Shown: positions 8,836 through 20,828 of the stretch, one piece after another
Layout of the letters: the number at the start of each line of letters is the position of its first letter
Numbering within the stretch: position 1 is the first letter of the stretch
Source: Irineochytrium annulatum
Lineage: Eukaryota; Chytridiomycota; Chytridiomycetes; Chytridiales; Chytridiaceae
Assembly: GCA_027600665.1 (NCBI GenBank)
Contig: JADGJL010000377.1
Location: 1 to 23,428, forward strand
Direction of reading: 5' to 3'
DNA length: 23,428 nucleotides
Made by a program: the position numbers and the translations under genes
Notes under the pieces: generated by a model
What the model was told of the DNA's origin: nothing
The model's input: only the letters and a program-made list of their open reading frames with translations
Databases searched by the model: none

Positions 8836-11236
8836 ACCTTCCTCGGCAAGATTGCGTCGGAAATCATCACGGCATCAGTTGGGGCTTATTTGAACCAAGT
8901 AATGATTAAAACTCATTTTTCGCTATGCCTCTTCTGACTTCTACAAGCTAATTGACGTTATTTCGCTATATCATGGGGACATTGTAAAGTTTCTTGGTGA
9001 GAACCGTGCTGTTGCTGTTTGCTGAAGTACCTTTCTTTCTAGGTGACGCCGTTCTCGTGACCTTTTCAAGACTGAGTCCAGAGGACGCCGAAGGCCAGAT
9101 GGCTCTACGCGCTATTGCTTGCTGTCTGCACATCATGTCTGCCTACCCTGTGATGGATCTCGACATGAAGCTTGCGGGGAGGAGCGCGGTCATCAACGGA
9201 TGCTGTGACGATGAGGTTGCTACCGACAAGAGCGCCGACAGCCGCATCACGCAGCTGCGGCTGCACTGCGCAATTACTGCAGGCGAAATATCACGTGTCA
9301 TTGTCGGAGAATTCGACCATCGAATGGATTATTTCATTCACGGAGAGTGCGTGGCTGCTCTGGGCGTGATTCTTGATGATACGAAACACGACGAGTTTGG
9401 GGTTACGTTGGCCGCCTTGGAATCCTTGGAAAACGACGTGATTGTGATGCTGAGATCAGCAACAACGACTTCAACGAAAGAACAATCAATATTTGATGCA
9501 GGCGCCGTGAGAGCATTAGCGTCCAACCTATTGCTATATAGAGATGGCGAACAAGCGCTTTTGCTGAGAGGTTTCTTGCCTCAACGGGGACCGCCGCACC
9601 TGATCAGAATGCTTTTGTTGAGAGAAACAGCTTTGACATTGCATTCCTGAGCAAGTTTCTTAACGAGTCAACGAAATTGCAGATGGACACGGCGGAAAAC
9701 TTTGTCACCTACAGGCTATCCGGACGGGGTACACGTAAGAGCAGCGATGCGGAAGTTACGGGTTCGCACAGAGTCACCATTCCTGCAGAGTTTCGCTCAG
9801 TATCGACCGTTTTCGTCGCCCTAAAATTTTCATTTGACACGACTACAGTACAAAAGGTGGTTATAACTTTTTTGAAGTCGCTAAGGAAACACGGCGGCAT
9901 ATTCAGCAATACGCTGGTAAAGTCTCATCGCGTGTATTCGTGTTAGCGAGTTGTAGTTGATGACAAAGGGCAAACCCTCTTAGCTCTGTTCGGACTACAG
10001 GTGCGTTAACTTTTTTCCTTTTTTTTTTTATCTTCAATGTTGTATCTCAAACCTACTCAGCCGCACACTGATATTAATAATGGAGAGAAGTGTGTTCTGG
10101 CAATGCTCGATTTCCACAGAGAACTGCAAGAGCTGGGTTTGCTGGCCCAGGTGCATCTTGGCATATCTATAGCATCGGGGGAGATCCTGTTCACTGTAGT
10201 CGGTAACAGAAACCGCAGTGAGACAAGCCATTTAGGTACTTACGCCTCGCTATCCTGCTTTCTCTGACCTCACCTAAAGACGATGTGGTGATTACGGCGG
10301 CTCGTCTGATGGGAATTGCCAAAAAGGAGGGTGTTGTCATAGTCGACGAAGTTACGAATGAAGGCATCAAGCTGATGATAGAAACACACGACATCGGCCT
10401 TGTGAAAGTCAAGGGGAAAACTCTCCCGCTTCATGTCTTTGGCGTTCCGTTTCCTGCGGAGGCGATAGAAGAGGCCCAAATGTCAAACGCTCGTACTGCC
10501 AGGAACAGAGCCGATGAGGCTACAATTGGATACGAGCAGGAAAAATCGCTCATCATGGCACGATTTGAGACCTGGTTGAAACAAGGGAAGAAAGCGGTCG
10601 TAGTTGTTGAGGGTTCTAGTGGATTCGGAAAATCTTGCCTCGCCAACGTCCTTGTAAGCACGGCTCAAACTAGCCATGTTCCCGTCTGCATCACGCAAGG
10701 TAAAGAAAGCGGCTTGAAGGTTTATACTAAGCAAGTCACTCAACAGGGACGGAAAAAAATCAGTGGACCCCATTCTATGGTCTTCATCGCGTGACAGCTT
10801 TTTTAATAGCCCACTTTGCCCTACCAGACACCGCCTGCAGAGGGTCAACATTAATGCTTACCCCTAATACTGTCGCTGGCGATAGTTCTGACCACAGAGT
10901 GTCCACGTCAATGCGGATGCTCAGTACCAATACTATCGCCGGTGCTGGCGCCAACACACTTACGAAGTTATCGAGATGATGATGCGGAAGGCAAACGCGG
11001 AACTCGAGCTTATGCCTTTACTTGTCACGTTGCTACCTGGTCTAAAGGTAGTCGAAACAGAAAGGACGAGGGGGCTCGATGGGGCGGCCCGCAATACATT
11101 ATTAAAATCGCTTGTTGTAAAGCTTATGGCAGCGTTTGTGGACTCTACGGCAGCCGTTTTCATTTTTGACGATGCGCAATGGCTTGACGCAAGCACGCTG
11201 GAGGTATTAGCGCAGATCTCTAACTTGTGTCCAAAG

Positions 11237-11284
11237 GTACAACACTTGTGTCAATCGATCATGAACATTATTAAATGTTTGCAA
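11237..11284 (+). other. Former intron of copy 1, now readable as coding sequence
   Basis: Follows the codons for SNLCPK, where copy 2 has a 52-nt intron (17396-17447) ending TTGCAG before ATACT. Here the segment is 48 nt, starts GTACAA, and ends TTGCAA before ATACT, so the acceptor AG is gone. Its length is a multiple of three and it has no stop, so retention adds 16 residues without a frameshift. Confidence 0.8.
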
Positions 11285-13914
11285 ATACTGTCTCGTCCCC
11301 TGCAAGATTGGAAAAGCAACGCTTTAGGCAATATTATAACGATGTGTGGTATTGATCACCTTGTGCTGACGGGATTAACGGAATCAGAGTGCCTTCAAAT
11401 GATTGTACGTGAAGCGCATTTCGAGTGAATGTTGTCTAAAGTTGCTCTAGGAATGGAAGTTGAAGAAGTTGACCTTGCGCATACATTCAGTCGATACGGC
11501 AATTCCGAAAGCAATATATTCCCGAACTGGTGGCTGCCCTTTGTTTCTGCAGATGACCCTCGAAGTCGTCATTGCGAAAATTGGGTCGAATTTGAAAGTA
11601 GCAGCAGACGGACACCTCCAGCTGGCAATGGCAGATGCTTCCGCTGATGTAATCCTCTCCGAACTTAGTGCAGCTGTTCTGTTTCAATTCGATCGACTCA
11701 ACCCCGTTTTTCAACGAAAGCTTAAAGCGGCGTCGATACTTGGACAGGTGCTTACCATTACTGTCCGAGAGCATAAGTCTAATATCCTGACAGTACTTCA
11801 TTCTCTCAGATATGCTCCAACTTTTAGCGCTCGACTCAATGGAGATTGAAACAATCGAGCTAATAATAAAAAACGATCTATACTCTTTCCTAGTATTTCA
11901 GGAGCATGCAACGCAGCCTGCATACACTGACGCGGTTACGAGTGATGCACCGGATGAAGGCGCAATTGACATGAAGCCGGCAAGTACCAAGGACATCAAA
12001 CTCGCTTTTCGACATATAAGCATTATGCACGCGATCTATGATTCGCTCGCATTTGAAGAAAGAATTAAAATGAATTTGCTTGTTGCGGAAAGACTAGAGC
12101 ACCTTTTACGTGAAGACAATCAAGACTCGCTACTTCCGTCGATCGAGTTTCATTATTCTCGAGCTGGCGCAACGGATAAGATTATTCAGTATCGCGAAAT
12201 GCTGGGGTGAGTTATGCTCTACTATGCTCATGCAAGTCGGCGCCATTATAAAATCTCACTTTAACTTCAGGTGTCGCCTTATCAAAAACTATCACTGCCT
12301 TGAAGGAATTCGGACGCTTGAATCACTGACCCAGTTTGTCGCTGAAGTAGTTGGTGACGAAAATATCGTTCGCCAAGTGACGTCCTTGCGCCGAGCAAAG
12401 TGGCTGTCGCATCTTTGCGTCGGCTACTGCGTTATGGACACCTACCCAAATGAGCGAATATCTGCTTTTGACGCGTTTGAGCTCTTCGACGGCAAGGCGT
12501 GGCCAGTAAAGGCCACAGAGATCGACCGAGCGTTGCGGAGCGAAAAACGGGCGGCCTTATGGTTGTGGGTACGGACATCGGGCGGCAAGAGGCCGACAAG
12601 GCCGTTACAGAGCGGGGGTATAGACAGAGAGATCTTCGAACAAAAGCATATGATCTTCTTGCACCTTTCGGTGTGCATGGCGCGCGACAAAACCTTGAGT
12701 CCAAAGGATTGCGAGCTGCTGATATACAAATTTTTTATTCTACTTCTGACGCACTCGACAAACACATCTACATTGTGAGGACTGTTTGCAAGTCCGTCGA
12801 CTAACGCGGTTGATGGCTTAGGTCGCTTTGTTTGCTGGGCCTTTCCTATTATGCCCAATACTTTTCGCCAAAGTTGCAGCAACCTTTCTTCCGCGCCGCG
12901 ATCCGCTACGGAGATACCAACCCGGCACACGGTTATGCCTTAGCCTTTAATTGTATACCTTTCAGATGTTTAGGACCTTCCACTCTAACGTTTCTTCCAG
13001 CTTTAGTCAACCGCAATATAGTGATGATGACAACTTACATGGATCGATATGCAGATCACTGTCAAGGGAGAGGTGATACTGTGACGGGAGTAATGTGTGC
13101 GTTCTTCTCAGGTTGGATCGCTTACGTGACCGGCGACCTTGAATACATTGAACGCATCGCTACGCCCCTGTTCACGCAACACCCAGCACTGAAGGAGAAC
13201 AAGATGGTTGCGTTCACATCTGCGCATGCGTCCCTGCGAATGGCTCTATGCCGTGGCCGGGATCAAGAGGAGATTGCCCGCCTCTGGGGTGAGTATGAAC
13301 CGCACGGCAGGTTTGCCGACGCCATCAAGTATGCTTCGGGGGTCACAGAAATGTTCGGAATGTGGTGCCTCGCATATCAGGGAAAGGGCGATCACAGTGC
13401 AGCGCTAAGTATGCTTGAGGCTATGGAACAGCGAGTTGATATAAGGGGTGTCGGCAGTATGAATTCCGACTTGCTTGCGGGGGCGTTCATATGCTCCGTG
13501 CTGTTTTTCGACGCGGCCAGGTCGAACGTCCCAGTGCCTCAGGCGGACTTTAAGTGGGCCGAACCCAGGTGTTGGGATAGCGACGAGAAAGCACGGATGA
13601 ACAAGGTGCTATCGCTTCTCATAATCAAGACGGACAAGATCAAAATTCAGGTGACGGCGTACTGGGCTTTGCAGGGTTACAAGGCAATGGCGCTTGTCAC
13701 GCAGGGGAAGATAAACGCGGCGGTTCGTCTCCTCAAGCGGAGATTGGGGTCAAGAAAACGTCGGGTCGAAATTGGATATCTGCAGTTTTTTCTGGGTATA
13801 TTTAAAGGGTTTATTGGCAAATACTCCAAGCACGATGCGGCATACAGAAATGATGCCAGGCAGATATTTGAGAAGATGAAAGCACCTGTTTACTTACGAT
13901 GGGTTGAAGCGTAA

Positions 13915-14769
13915 GGGGGCCTGGCATCCGCAAATATACACATATGCCTACACTATCTGACCTTACAGCGCGAGTCCTGCCGACATTACCCGCCAACACG
14001 GCCGCTGACACCCCGCTAGGACTCCCACGAGCTTTCCAGTGGTGTCCACTACGCCAACGAGCTGTTTGGACGCGGTACTGGCACCTCCGGGTCGACAAGT
14101 TGGTCGCGCTTCCAGGCATTGCTGGGCGGTGACCCCAGCGCACATCGTCTACATCAAAGAAACTGTGAAGATAAGCATATGAAATGCAATCCAATGATAC
14201 TCTGCACTAGCGCCTTCTCAATGGAATTTTCATAGTAACCTGCAAATAGCAGCAGTTCTTAGGCAATTTTAATAGTGAAAAGCTGTAAAAAGGGATTCCA
14301 GGAATTTTTTTACATATCGGGAGCGAAGCGTGGCCAAATTAGCTCCGTACATGCACGGTTGAAGCAAGGTTGGTATGATCGTGCCTGCCGGGAGAATCCT
14401 TACTCTTACGCAGGACTCGCAATGCGTGTGACTAGTATTCCATGCCGCTTTGCGCTGGTAATTCACCATAAGCTCGCGGACAAAGAGCTGACGGCGGCGC
14501 AAGGGCGTCACTGTCGTCGTGTTCTGCGATCGCTCGCCAGCCGCGTTGGAGGAGAAATTGGCCGCCCCCCCTGGTCGTCCCCACGCCGTTGACAGGAGCA
14601 ACGATTTCGACGCTTTACTGTCGCTGCAGCATCACTTGCCGGGCATGCGAAAGCCATGAAGGCGGGAAGGTCACTCGCCAGTCTTGTAAGGATTGAATGT
14701 GTTGTAAATCAATCCCTGCAAATCGTCGCACCTAAGTGTGCAACCGACCGCCGGGACAGCAAGGGCGCC
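13915..14769. other. Intergenic region between copies 1 and 2
   Basis: 855 nt with no recognised gene. The open frames (for example 13944-14132 and 14275-14592, plus strand) lack known motifs and have no counterpart between copies 2 and 3. It presumably holds the 3' end of copy 1 and the promoter of copy 2. Confidence 0.55.
14704..14713 (+). promoter_or_regulatory. Upstream box GTAAATCAAT, partner of the one at 8194
   Basis: Begins 66 nt before the chosen ATG (14770), at nearly the same distance as in copy 1. The shared spacing also supports choosing ATG 14770 rather than the in-frame ATG at 14656. Confidence 0.35.
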
Positions 14770-17700
14770 ATGAACACGTCGAGTTTCGCGGGCGAGTTCG
14801 TGCGTAAGATAGCCAGGGACCCGGCTCTCCATGCACGCGTCGCGTCGAAGCTCTCTCGAGGGCTGGCTTTCGAAAATACGGCCCGGCTCGCAGTCGCCAT
14901 GGTCGACATCTCCGGCTACTCCAAAATGGCGGCCGGCCTCACGTTCCTGGGGAAGATGGCGTCCGAGGTCATCACGCGCTCTGTCGACGGGTATTTGAAC
15001 AAGATCATCGACGTGATCGGGCTTTACAACGGCGATATCGTGAAGTTCCTCGGTTCGTGCTCTCTTAAATAAAATTTCGGGTTGTTTACGGCCATTGCGA
15101 CAGGCGACGCCGTGCTGGTCGTGTTCTCCCCTAGACACCCTAACGACAGCTTTGACCTCGTTGTCCTCCGCGCGACAGCCTGTTGTCTTGCCATCAACGC
15201 CAAGTACTCGACGATGGAGCTCGACATGAAGCTGGCTGATATGTCCTCGGCACTCCTCGCCGGAGATCCTGTGGATGGCGGCAATAACATGAGCGGAGGC
15301 GGGCAACGAAAGCCGTCAGCGAAGGGCCCGGCTATGACCCTGCACCTTCACTTTGCAATCGCAGCCGGGAACATCTCGAGTCTCATCATTGGGGACTGGG
15401 CGACAAGACTCGACTATTCAATTTACGGCGCGTGCCTTGCGTCCCTTGGTCCCATCCTGGATGGGACAAAGAAAGGTCGGAACCCTGCGCGTTTGCGGCT
15501 GGTTGAACAGACGTTTTAGGCGAGCTTGGGCTCACCTACGAGGCCGCTTCATCCCTCAAGCGCCTCTTGGGAGATCATGTTTTGTCCAATCGAGTCCAAG
15601 CAGAAGCGGAGACCCATCTGTTGATGGACGCGAACGAGCTTTCGGCTCTTATGGCTGTCGTCTTTTCGGTCGATGCAAACGGTGCACTGTCCATGACCGA
15701 CCAGGACATTTCGGCCCGCTTCAGCAGATCCTGGGATCCTTACTCCGGTGCGGCAGATTCGGATGCGGAGTCCCTGTATTCACGATGGTACAATGACGAG
15801 AAGGACATCGATTTCTTTGCGAAGTTCGTAAACCAGTCGCTGATAAAGAAGATGGAGACTCGGTTGCAATCGCGGAAGCCTTCCATCGCATCAGAGCCCA
15901 TAATTTTACGGCGAAAGTCGATAAACTTAACGGGGCGCAGAAGCTCAATTCAGGAGGCGACCGACGTGCAAGGAGCGGACGGAGGATTCAGATCCGTGGC
16001 GGCTGTCTTCGTCTCCCTGCTCTTCCCCTTCGAACTTGCAAAGGTTCATCGTTGGTAACGTGTGCTCAGTCTGATGCTGCTTGTTCTGCAGGTGCAACGG
16101 GTTGTCATTTGTTATTTAGCTGCGCTTCGCAAGTTTGGTGGCGTCTTTCAGCAGTATTCAGTGGACGACAAAGGCCAAACTCTCCTAGCAATCTTCGGAC
16201 TACCAGTGAGTAGTTAACAGCGATATTTCGCAAGGCTTTTAACACTGCCAGCCTTTCACCCACGTCAACAACTCGGATCAATGCATTAAGTCGATGAAAC
16301 TGTTTGTCGAGAACCTGCGGGTGGAATTTGAGGAGCCGGTCGAGCTCGCTATATCTGTCGCGACGGGCGATCTCCTATTCACAACTATTGGGACGGAATT
16401 TCGCAGCGAAGCCGGCTTACTTGGTTTGCATCTCTTTTGCCACAGCTTTTGCAGGCGGTGGACTGACGAGTTTTGAAGGAGAGGTCGTTATAATTGCCGC
16501 CAGGCTCATGTCGACAGCGAAAGCAAAGCGCATCCTTGTCATGGATGATATCACGCACGAGTTTGTTAAGCTTTCAAATGAAACTGTCGACCTCGGCGTC
16601 GTCCAGGCGAAGGGCCGAGCTAACGGCGTTCACGCATACGGCATCGGCATAAAATCCGAGGACAAGTCGGACGAGGCGACAGAAGTTAACTTTGGATACG
16701 AGCAAGAGCGTGCCGTTATCGTGAAGAGATTCACTGAATGGCAAGACACCGGTAGGAGGGTCGTCGTTGTAGTCGAAGGCCCCAGCGGGCTCGGGAAATC
16801 GTCGCTGGCCAACTTTTTGATGAATCATGCGCGCAGAGCTGGGATTCTAGCATTCATCACACAGGGTAACGATGATATCCATGCTTTCGAGACTTGTATA
16901 TAATTTTTTGAAAGTTAACGCTCCTTCTTAAACGCAGGCACGGAGAAAAACCAATGGACTCCCTTTTATGGTCTCCAACCGGTGTTGCACTTCATACTCA
17001 ATCATTTCTCTTTAACAAAGGATGCGCTCCTTAGCACATCTGCGCTGCTCCGAACGCATTCGGCTACGAGCTCCATGACATCGCCGACACGCGGTCCAGC
17101 AGGGAATGATCGCCACTTGACAAAGGTGCTTATGAAGCTGATGAGGAAGGCGGACATTGACACCGGCCTCTTGCCTCTGCTTGCTGAAGTGCTGCCTGGT
17201 GTCGCAACGGATGCTTACGACAAGACGCGATCGCTAGACGGGCCGGCTCGGAATAACCTACTGATCTCCGTCCTCTTGAAAGTCTTTACGACTTTTGTAG
17301 AGAGCACAGCTTCCCTGATCATCTTCGACGACGCACAGTGGCTCGACTCAAGCACCCTGCAGGTGTTGACGCAGGTTTCTCGGTTGTGTCCAAAGGTATG
17401 GCAGCACGTCGACGGAAACCATTTAATTCTTGTAGATTTACTTGCAGATACTTACCAGACCACTGAAAGATTCGGAGAATAAGGCACTGGTTGCCGTTAT
17501 TGCTATGCCTGACACAATACACCTTCAGTTGTCTGGTTTTACGGAATTGGACAGTCTCCGTATGATTGTGAGTTGCTTTATTGCGCAAAGTGATGACACT
17601 AAAACGTTCACAGGAATGGAAGATGAAAAGCCTGACTCTGCAAATACATTCCATTGACCCAAAAATTACAAAAGCAGTCTACGATAAGACAGGAGGCAAC

Positions 17701-20167
17701 CCTTTGTTCTTGCAGATGACGCTTGAAGTGGTCACAGCGAAGATAGGGTCCGAACTGGAATTATCTAATGACGGCCAACTGCAGATGTCCTCGGCCACAG
17801 CGTCTGCTGACGCGATTCTCTCTGACCTAAGCGCGGCTGTCCTCTTTCAGTTCGACCGTCTCGGCCCCGTATTTCAACAAATGCTGAAAGCGGCATCGAT
17901 ATTGGGACAGGTTTGCGTGCAGTTTTGTTGTAACACTGCGGCTGACAAACTCGAAGTACTTTGTTTTGAACGATGTGATTGATATTCTTGGGCTTGAGCT
18001 GTCGGTGACTTCAGCCCTGCAGCTGATGAAGGAGGGCGACGTCTACTCATTTTTGACCTTCCCAAAATCGAAACAGACTCTGGAGGGCGAAGCTCCGACG
18101 GAAGGCTCCAATAGGACGGACACCGTTGAGGCACCGCCGGAAGCTCATGTGGCAGTCGGGCATTCACCTCACTCGGGAGCAAACCTGCCAAATAAGACCC
18201 AGTTAGCGGCAGACAGCGTGGAGCTTGCGTTCCGTCACATCGGGATCATGAACGCGATATATGACTCGATCTCGTTCGAAGAAAGGATTGAGATGAATAG
18301 ATTTGTGGCGGGTGTTCTAGAGGGACAACTGCGTGACGACAACAAGGACTCGCTGTTACCCTCAATTGAGTTTCACTACTCCAGGACTGGTGACGTAGAT
18401 AAAATTATTCAATACCGCGAAATGCTTGGGTAAGACAGCCTTCAACAATGACTGATTAAATCTCGTCATTTTTCTTCAGATGCCGATTAATCATCAACAA
18501 CCACTACGTTGAAGGCATACGTACAATTCAGTCGCTTCTACAATATGCATCGGCCGTGAGTGAGGAGGACCTTGTAGTGGCGCAGGTGACGCCACTGCGC
18601 CGAGCAAAGTGGCTGTCTCACTTATGTGTTGGGTATTGCGTGCTAGATATGTATCCAAAGGAAAAAGAATGTGCAATCAAGGCACTAGAGCTTCTGTACG
18701 CCGAACCTTGGCCTCAAACGGACTTGGAATACACTCAGTCGCTGTCGAGTGTTCGGCGTAACGCATTTCTGCTATGGATTCGAACGTCGGGCGGCAAACA
18801 TCCCGTGAAGCAACTCAGTGATGGCCCCGAAAAAGAAATCGTTGATCTCAAGCATATGGTCTTGTTTAGTATCTCAATGTGCATGACGCGTGATCATTCT
18901 ATCACGATGAAAGACTGTGAATTGATGCTTTACAAACACCTCACCAATTTGCTTACACATAAGAACGATATGTCGGCTTTGTAAGCAGATTTTCGTGGCG
19001 GAAGCCCTGTTAAACTGAATTTAGAGCGAACTGCCTCCTTAGGCTTACGTACATGTCGCAGTACTTTGCATCACGGCCGCTTCAGAGATGGTTCTATCGG
19101 GCCGCAACTCGCCACGAAATAGTCGATAAGGCAACTTTTTACACATTGTCACTTTGCTGTCAGTATTGTCCATATAAACTAGCAGTCTAAAATGCAATGC
19201 AGGCACAATCAACGAGAATATAGGGAAGATGGTCTCTTATATGGTTTGTTCCTCTCGCCTTTCCCATGCCATTTCTGCCTCATCTAAGCACCCTTGGCAG
19301 CATTTATATGTTTTACACTGTGATTCATGCAATGCCAGCGTTTCCGCCGTGATGGGCCTTTCTGTTGCAGCAATGGTAGCCTACGTGGCGGGCGATCTCG
19401 AATATGTAGAGCGAGTCGCCTACCCAAAGTTTGCAAAGAGCGCGGTAAAGGAAAACAAACTATTAGCCTATTTGGCGGCATCCGAGTCCCTGCGAATTGC
19501 ATTGTGCAGAGGTCGGGACCTCACCGAGATCGACCAGTGGATGGCGGAGTTCCAGCCGCTCGCCAGTTTATTTCGAATTGTCGCGCCGGGCACAATATGC
19601 ATAGCGGAGTTACACGACGCTTGGCATAGAGCCTTCCATGGCAACAGTGAAGGCGCTCTGCAAGCTCTGGAAACCTTGGAGCTTCGGGCCGACCCCGCGA
19701 TTGCAGGCGTAACTGTACCAGACGCGATTTCGGGTGCCTTCCTCTGTGTTGCTCTTTGGTTCGATCCCGCTCGCTCAAACATTCACATCCCGGGTAGTAC
19801 GATGACAGGAGACGGACTAAAAGGATGGAGTGGTGACCAGCTGGAGAGAATAATAAGCGTGATATCGCGCCTCGCAGCGAAGTCACGACAGGTCAAAAGC
19901 CAGGTGTTGGCTTATTGGTCGTTGCAGGGCTTCACAGCGATGGACTTCATACTTCGCGGAAAGACTCGCGCTGGCACGAACCTTTTGAAATCAAAGTTGC
20001 GCACCCGCAATCGCCGGGCAGAGATTGAGTACTTGCAATTCATTAACGGCGTGTTCAGAGGACTGATTGGCAAGTATTCTCATCGCACCGGAATCTACAA
20101 GGATACCGCTCGGCAGATTTTTACGAAAATGCAAGCCCCGGCATATCTCCGTTGGGTGGATGCTTGA
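14770..20167 (+). CDS. Soluble adenylyl cyclase (ADCY10)-like protein, copy 2, intact
   Basis: Exons: 14770-15052, 15104-15475, 15520-16043, 16092-16205, 16252-16423, 16479-16865, 16938-17395, 17448-17567, 17614-17910, 17957-18429, 18480-18980, 19043-19158, 19203-19243, 19301-20167. All junctions are GT-AG and in phase, giving 1574 aa (human ADCY10: 1610). C1 shows VDISGYSKM with Asp46, Lys92 and GDAVL Asp96, the usual adenine- and metal-binding positions. C2 starts near 432; its Arg497 is kept but the Asn position is Ile493 (VVIIAARLM). A STAND/AAA-type NTPase follows: Walker A GPSGLGKS 589-596, Walker B LIIFDDAQWLD around 744-754, and TGGNPLFLQ. The rest is a long helical, TPR-like region. 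Expected role: a soluble cAMP-forming cyclase or, given Ile493, a weak or non-catalytic relative. Start chosen by alignment with copy 1. The exon 6 acceptor (TTTTGAAG) is weak; an upstream GCAG would leave a 31-nt intron. Confidence 0.87.
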
Positions 20168-20828
20168 CAAACAAAGCTCAGATTCTGTCTGCGGTGAACT
20201 ACGGGTAATACCCGGACGTGTAAAAGTGGATTAGTGGAAAGTCGTAGGTCAGAAAACAACTTTGAACAATAATAATAGAACGAACCTTGGCTCGCGACAG
20301 CTCAACAGCCTAACAACGAGCACACATCCGTTGGGTCGTTTGCTTTTAACAGTCTGCTGTTATCTCGGCAGCATCCATATATGAGACGTCTTCCCACGAG
20401 CATCGTGGTTTGGCATGAATGAAGCCCAGTGGCAATAGCGTCTCTGGTGAGGTGATGAACACATTAATAACATACGGCGATGGCAGTTCTGGCGTCGTCA
20501 TGCTGCTTGTGAAGCTAGGCGTCACTGTCATCTGGCCTCGCCCAGGGCTCGCAACTAGGAGCTTGCCGGGACGGCGACCCGACGCCGCACCCTGCGTTCA
20601 TGGGCGAAGCCAATCGTAGGATAGGCGCGGGAACGCTGGAGATCGGCGGAATCCCATGCGCCTTCGGCCGGCGTGATGACCGAGAGCACCGCCGGTGCAC
20701 CCTGACGCGATTTACAAGATCATCACAGCTAGAACGACCCAGGTCCTGCCCGCGCTCAGGACCATCCCATTGCGCCTGTCTCTCAGCACCTAGCTCACCG
20801 GTCTGCGCGACTCGAAGCACCTCCCGCA
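20168..20828. other. Intergenic region between copies 2 and 3
   Basis: 661 nt. An A/T-rich stretch with AATAATAATAG (about 20267-20277) follows copy 2 and might serve in 3' end formation. The remainder turns GC-rich toward copy 3. No gene is supported; the frame at 20600-20944 overlaps the start of copy 3 and has no motif. Confidence 0.5.

Larger units (their letters stand above)
8261..13914 (+). pseudogene. Soluble-adenylyl-cyclase-like gene, copy 1, probably a pseudogene
   Basis: Same layout as the intact copy at 14770: C1 cyclase domain, C2 domain, NTPase, helical C-terminus. Exons inferred by homology: 8261-8431, 8836-8898, 8948-8996, 9043-9916, 9957-10000, 10061-10235, 10280-10699, 10747-11404, 11451-11747, 11794-12206, 12271-12774, 12822-12952, 13001-13914. 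C1 keeps Asp46 (LDISGYSKM), Lys92 and Asp96 (KFLGDAVL). In C2 the transition-state Asn is Ile (VVITAAR). Walker A is GSSGFGKS, Walker B FIFDDAQWLD, and the GNP motif reads TGGCPLF. Lesions: net -1 shifts at about 9542-9570, about 9900-9904 and about 10967, and a splice acceptor changed from TTGCAG to TTGCAA at 11284. The last third is clean, so decay is recent or partial; sequencing error at some of these sites cannot be excluded. Confidence 0.82.

Noticed and set aside
14275..14592. 105-codon open frame between copies 1 and 2
   Set aside because: No domain and no similarity to the other genes here.
14656..14769. Longer N-terminus of copy 2 from ATG 14656
   Set aside because: The extra 38 residues have no counterpart in copy 1, and the matching start, a good ATG context and the shared upstream box favour 14770.
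16424..16454. Use of the stronger-looking TTTTGCAG acceptor for copy 2 exon 6
   Set aside because: It would make a 31-nt intron, shorter than any other here, and add eight residues absent from copy 3 next to the C2 active-site motif.
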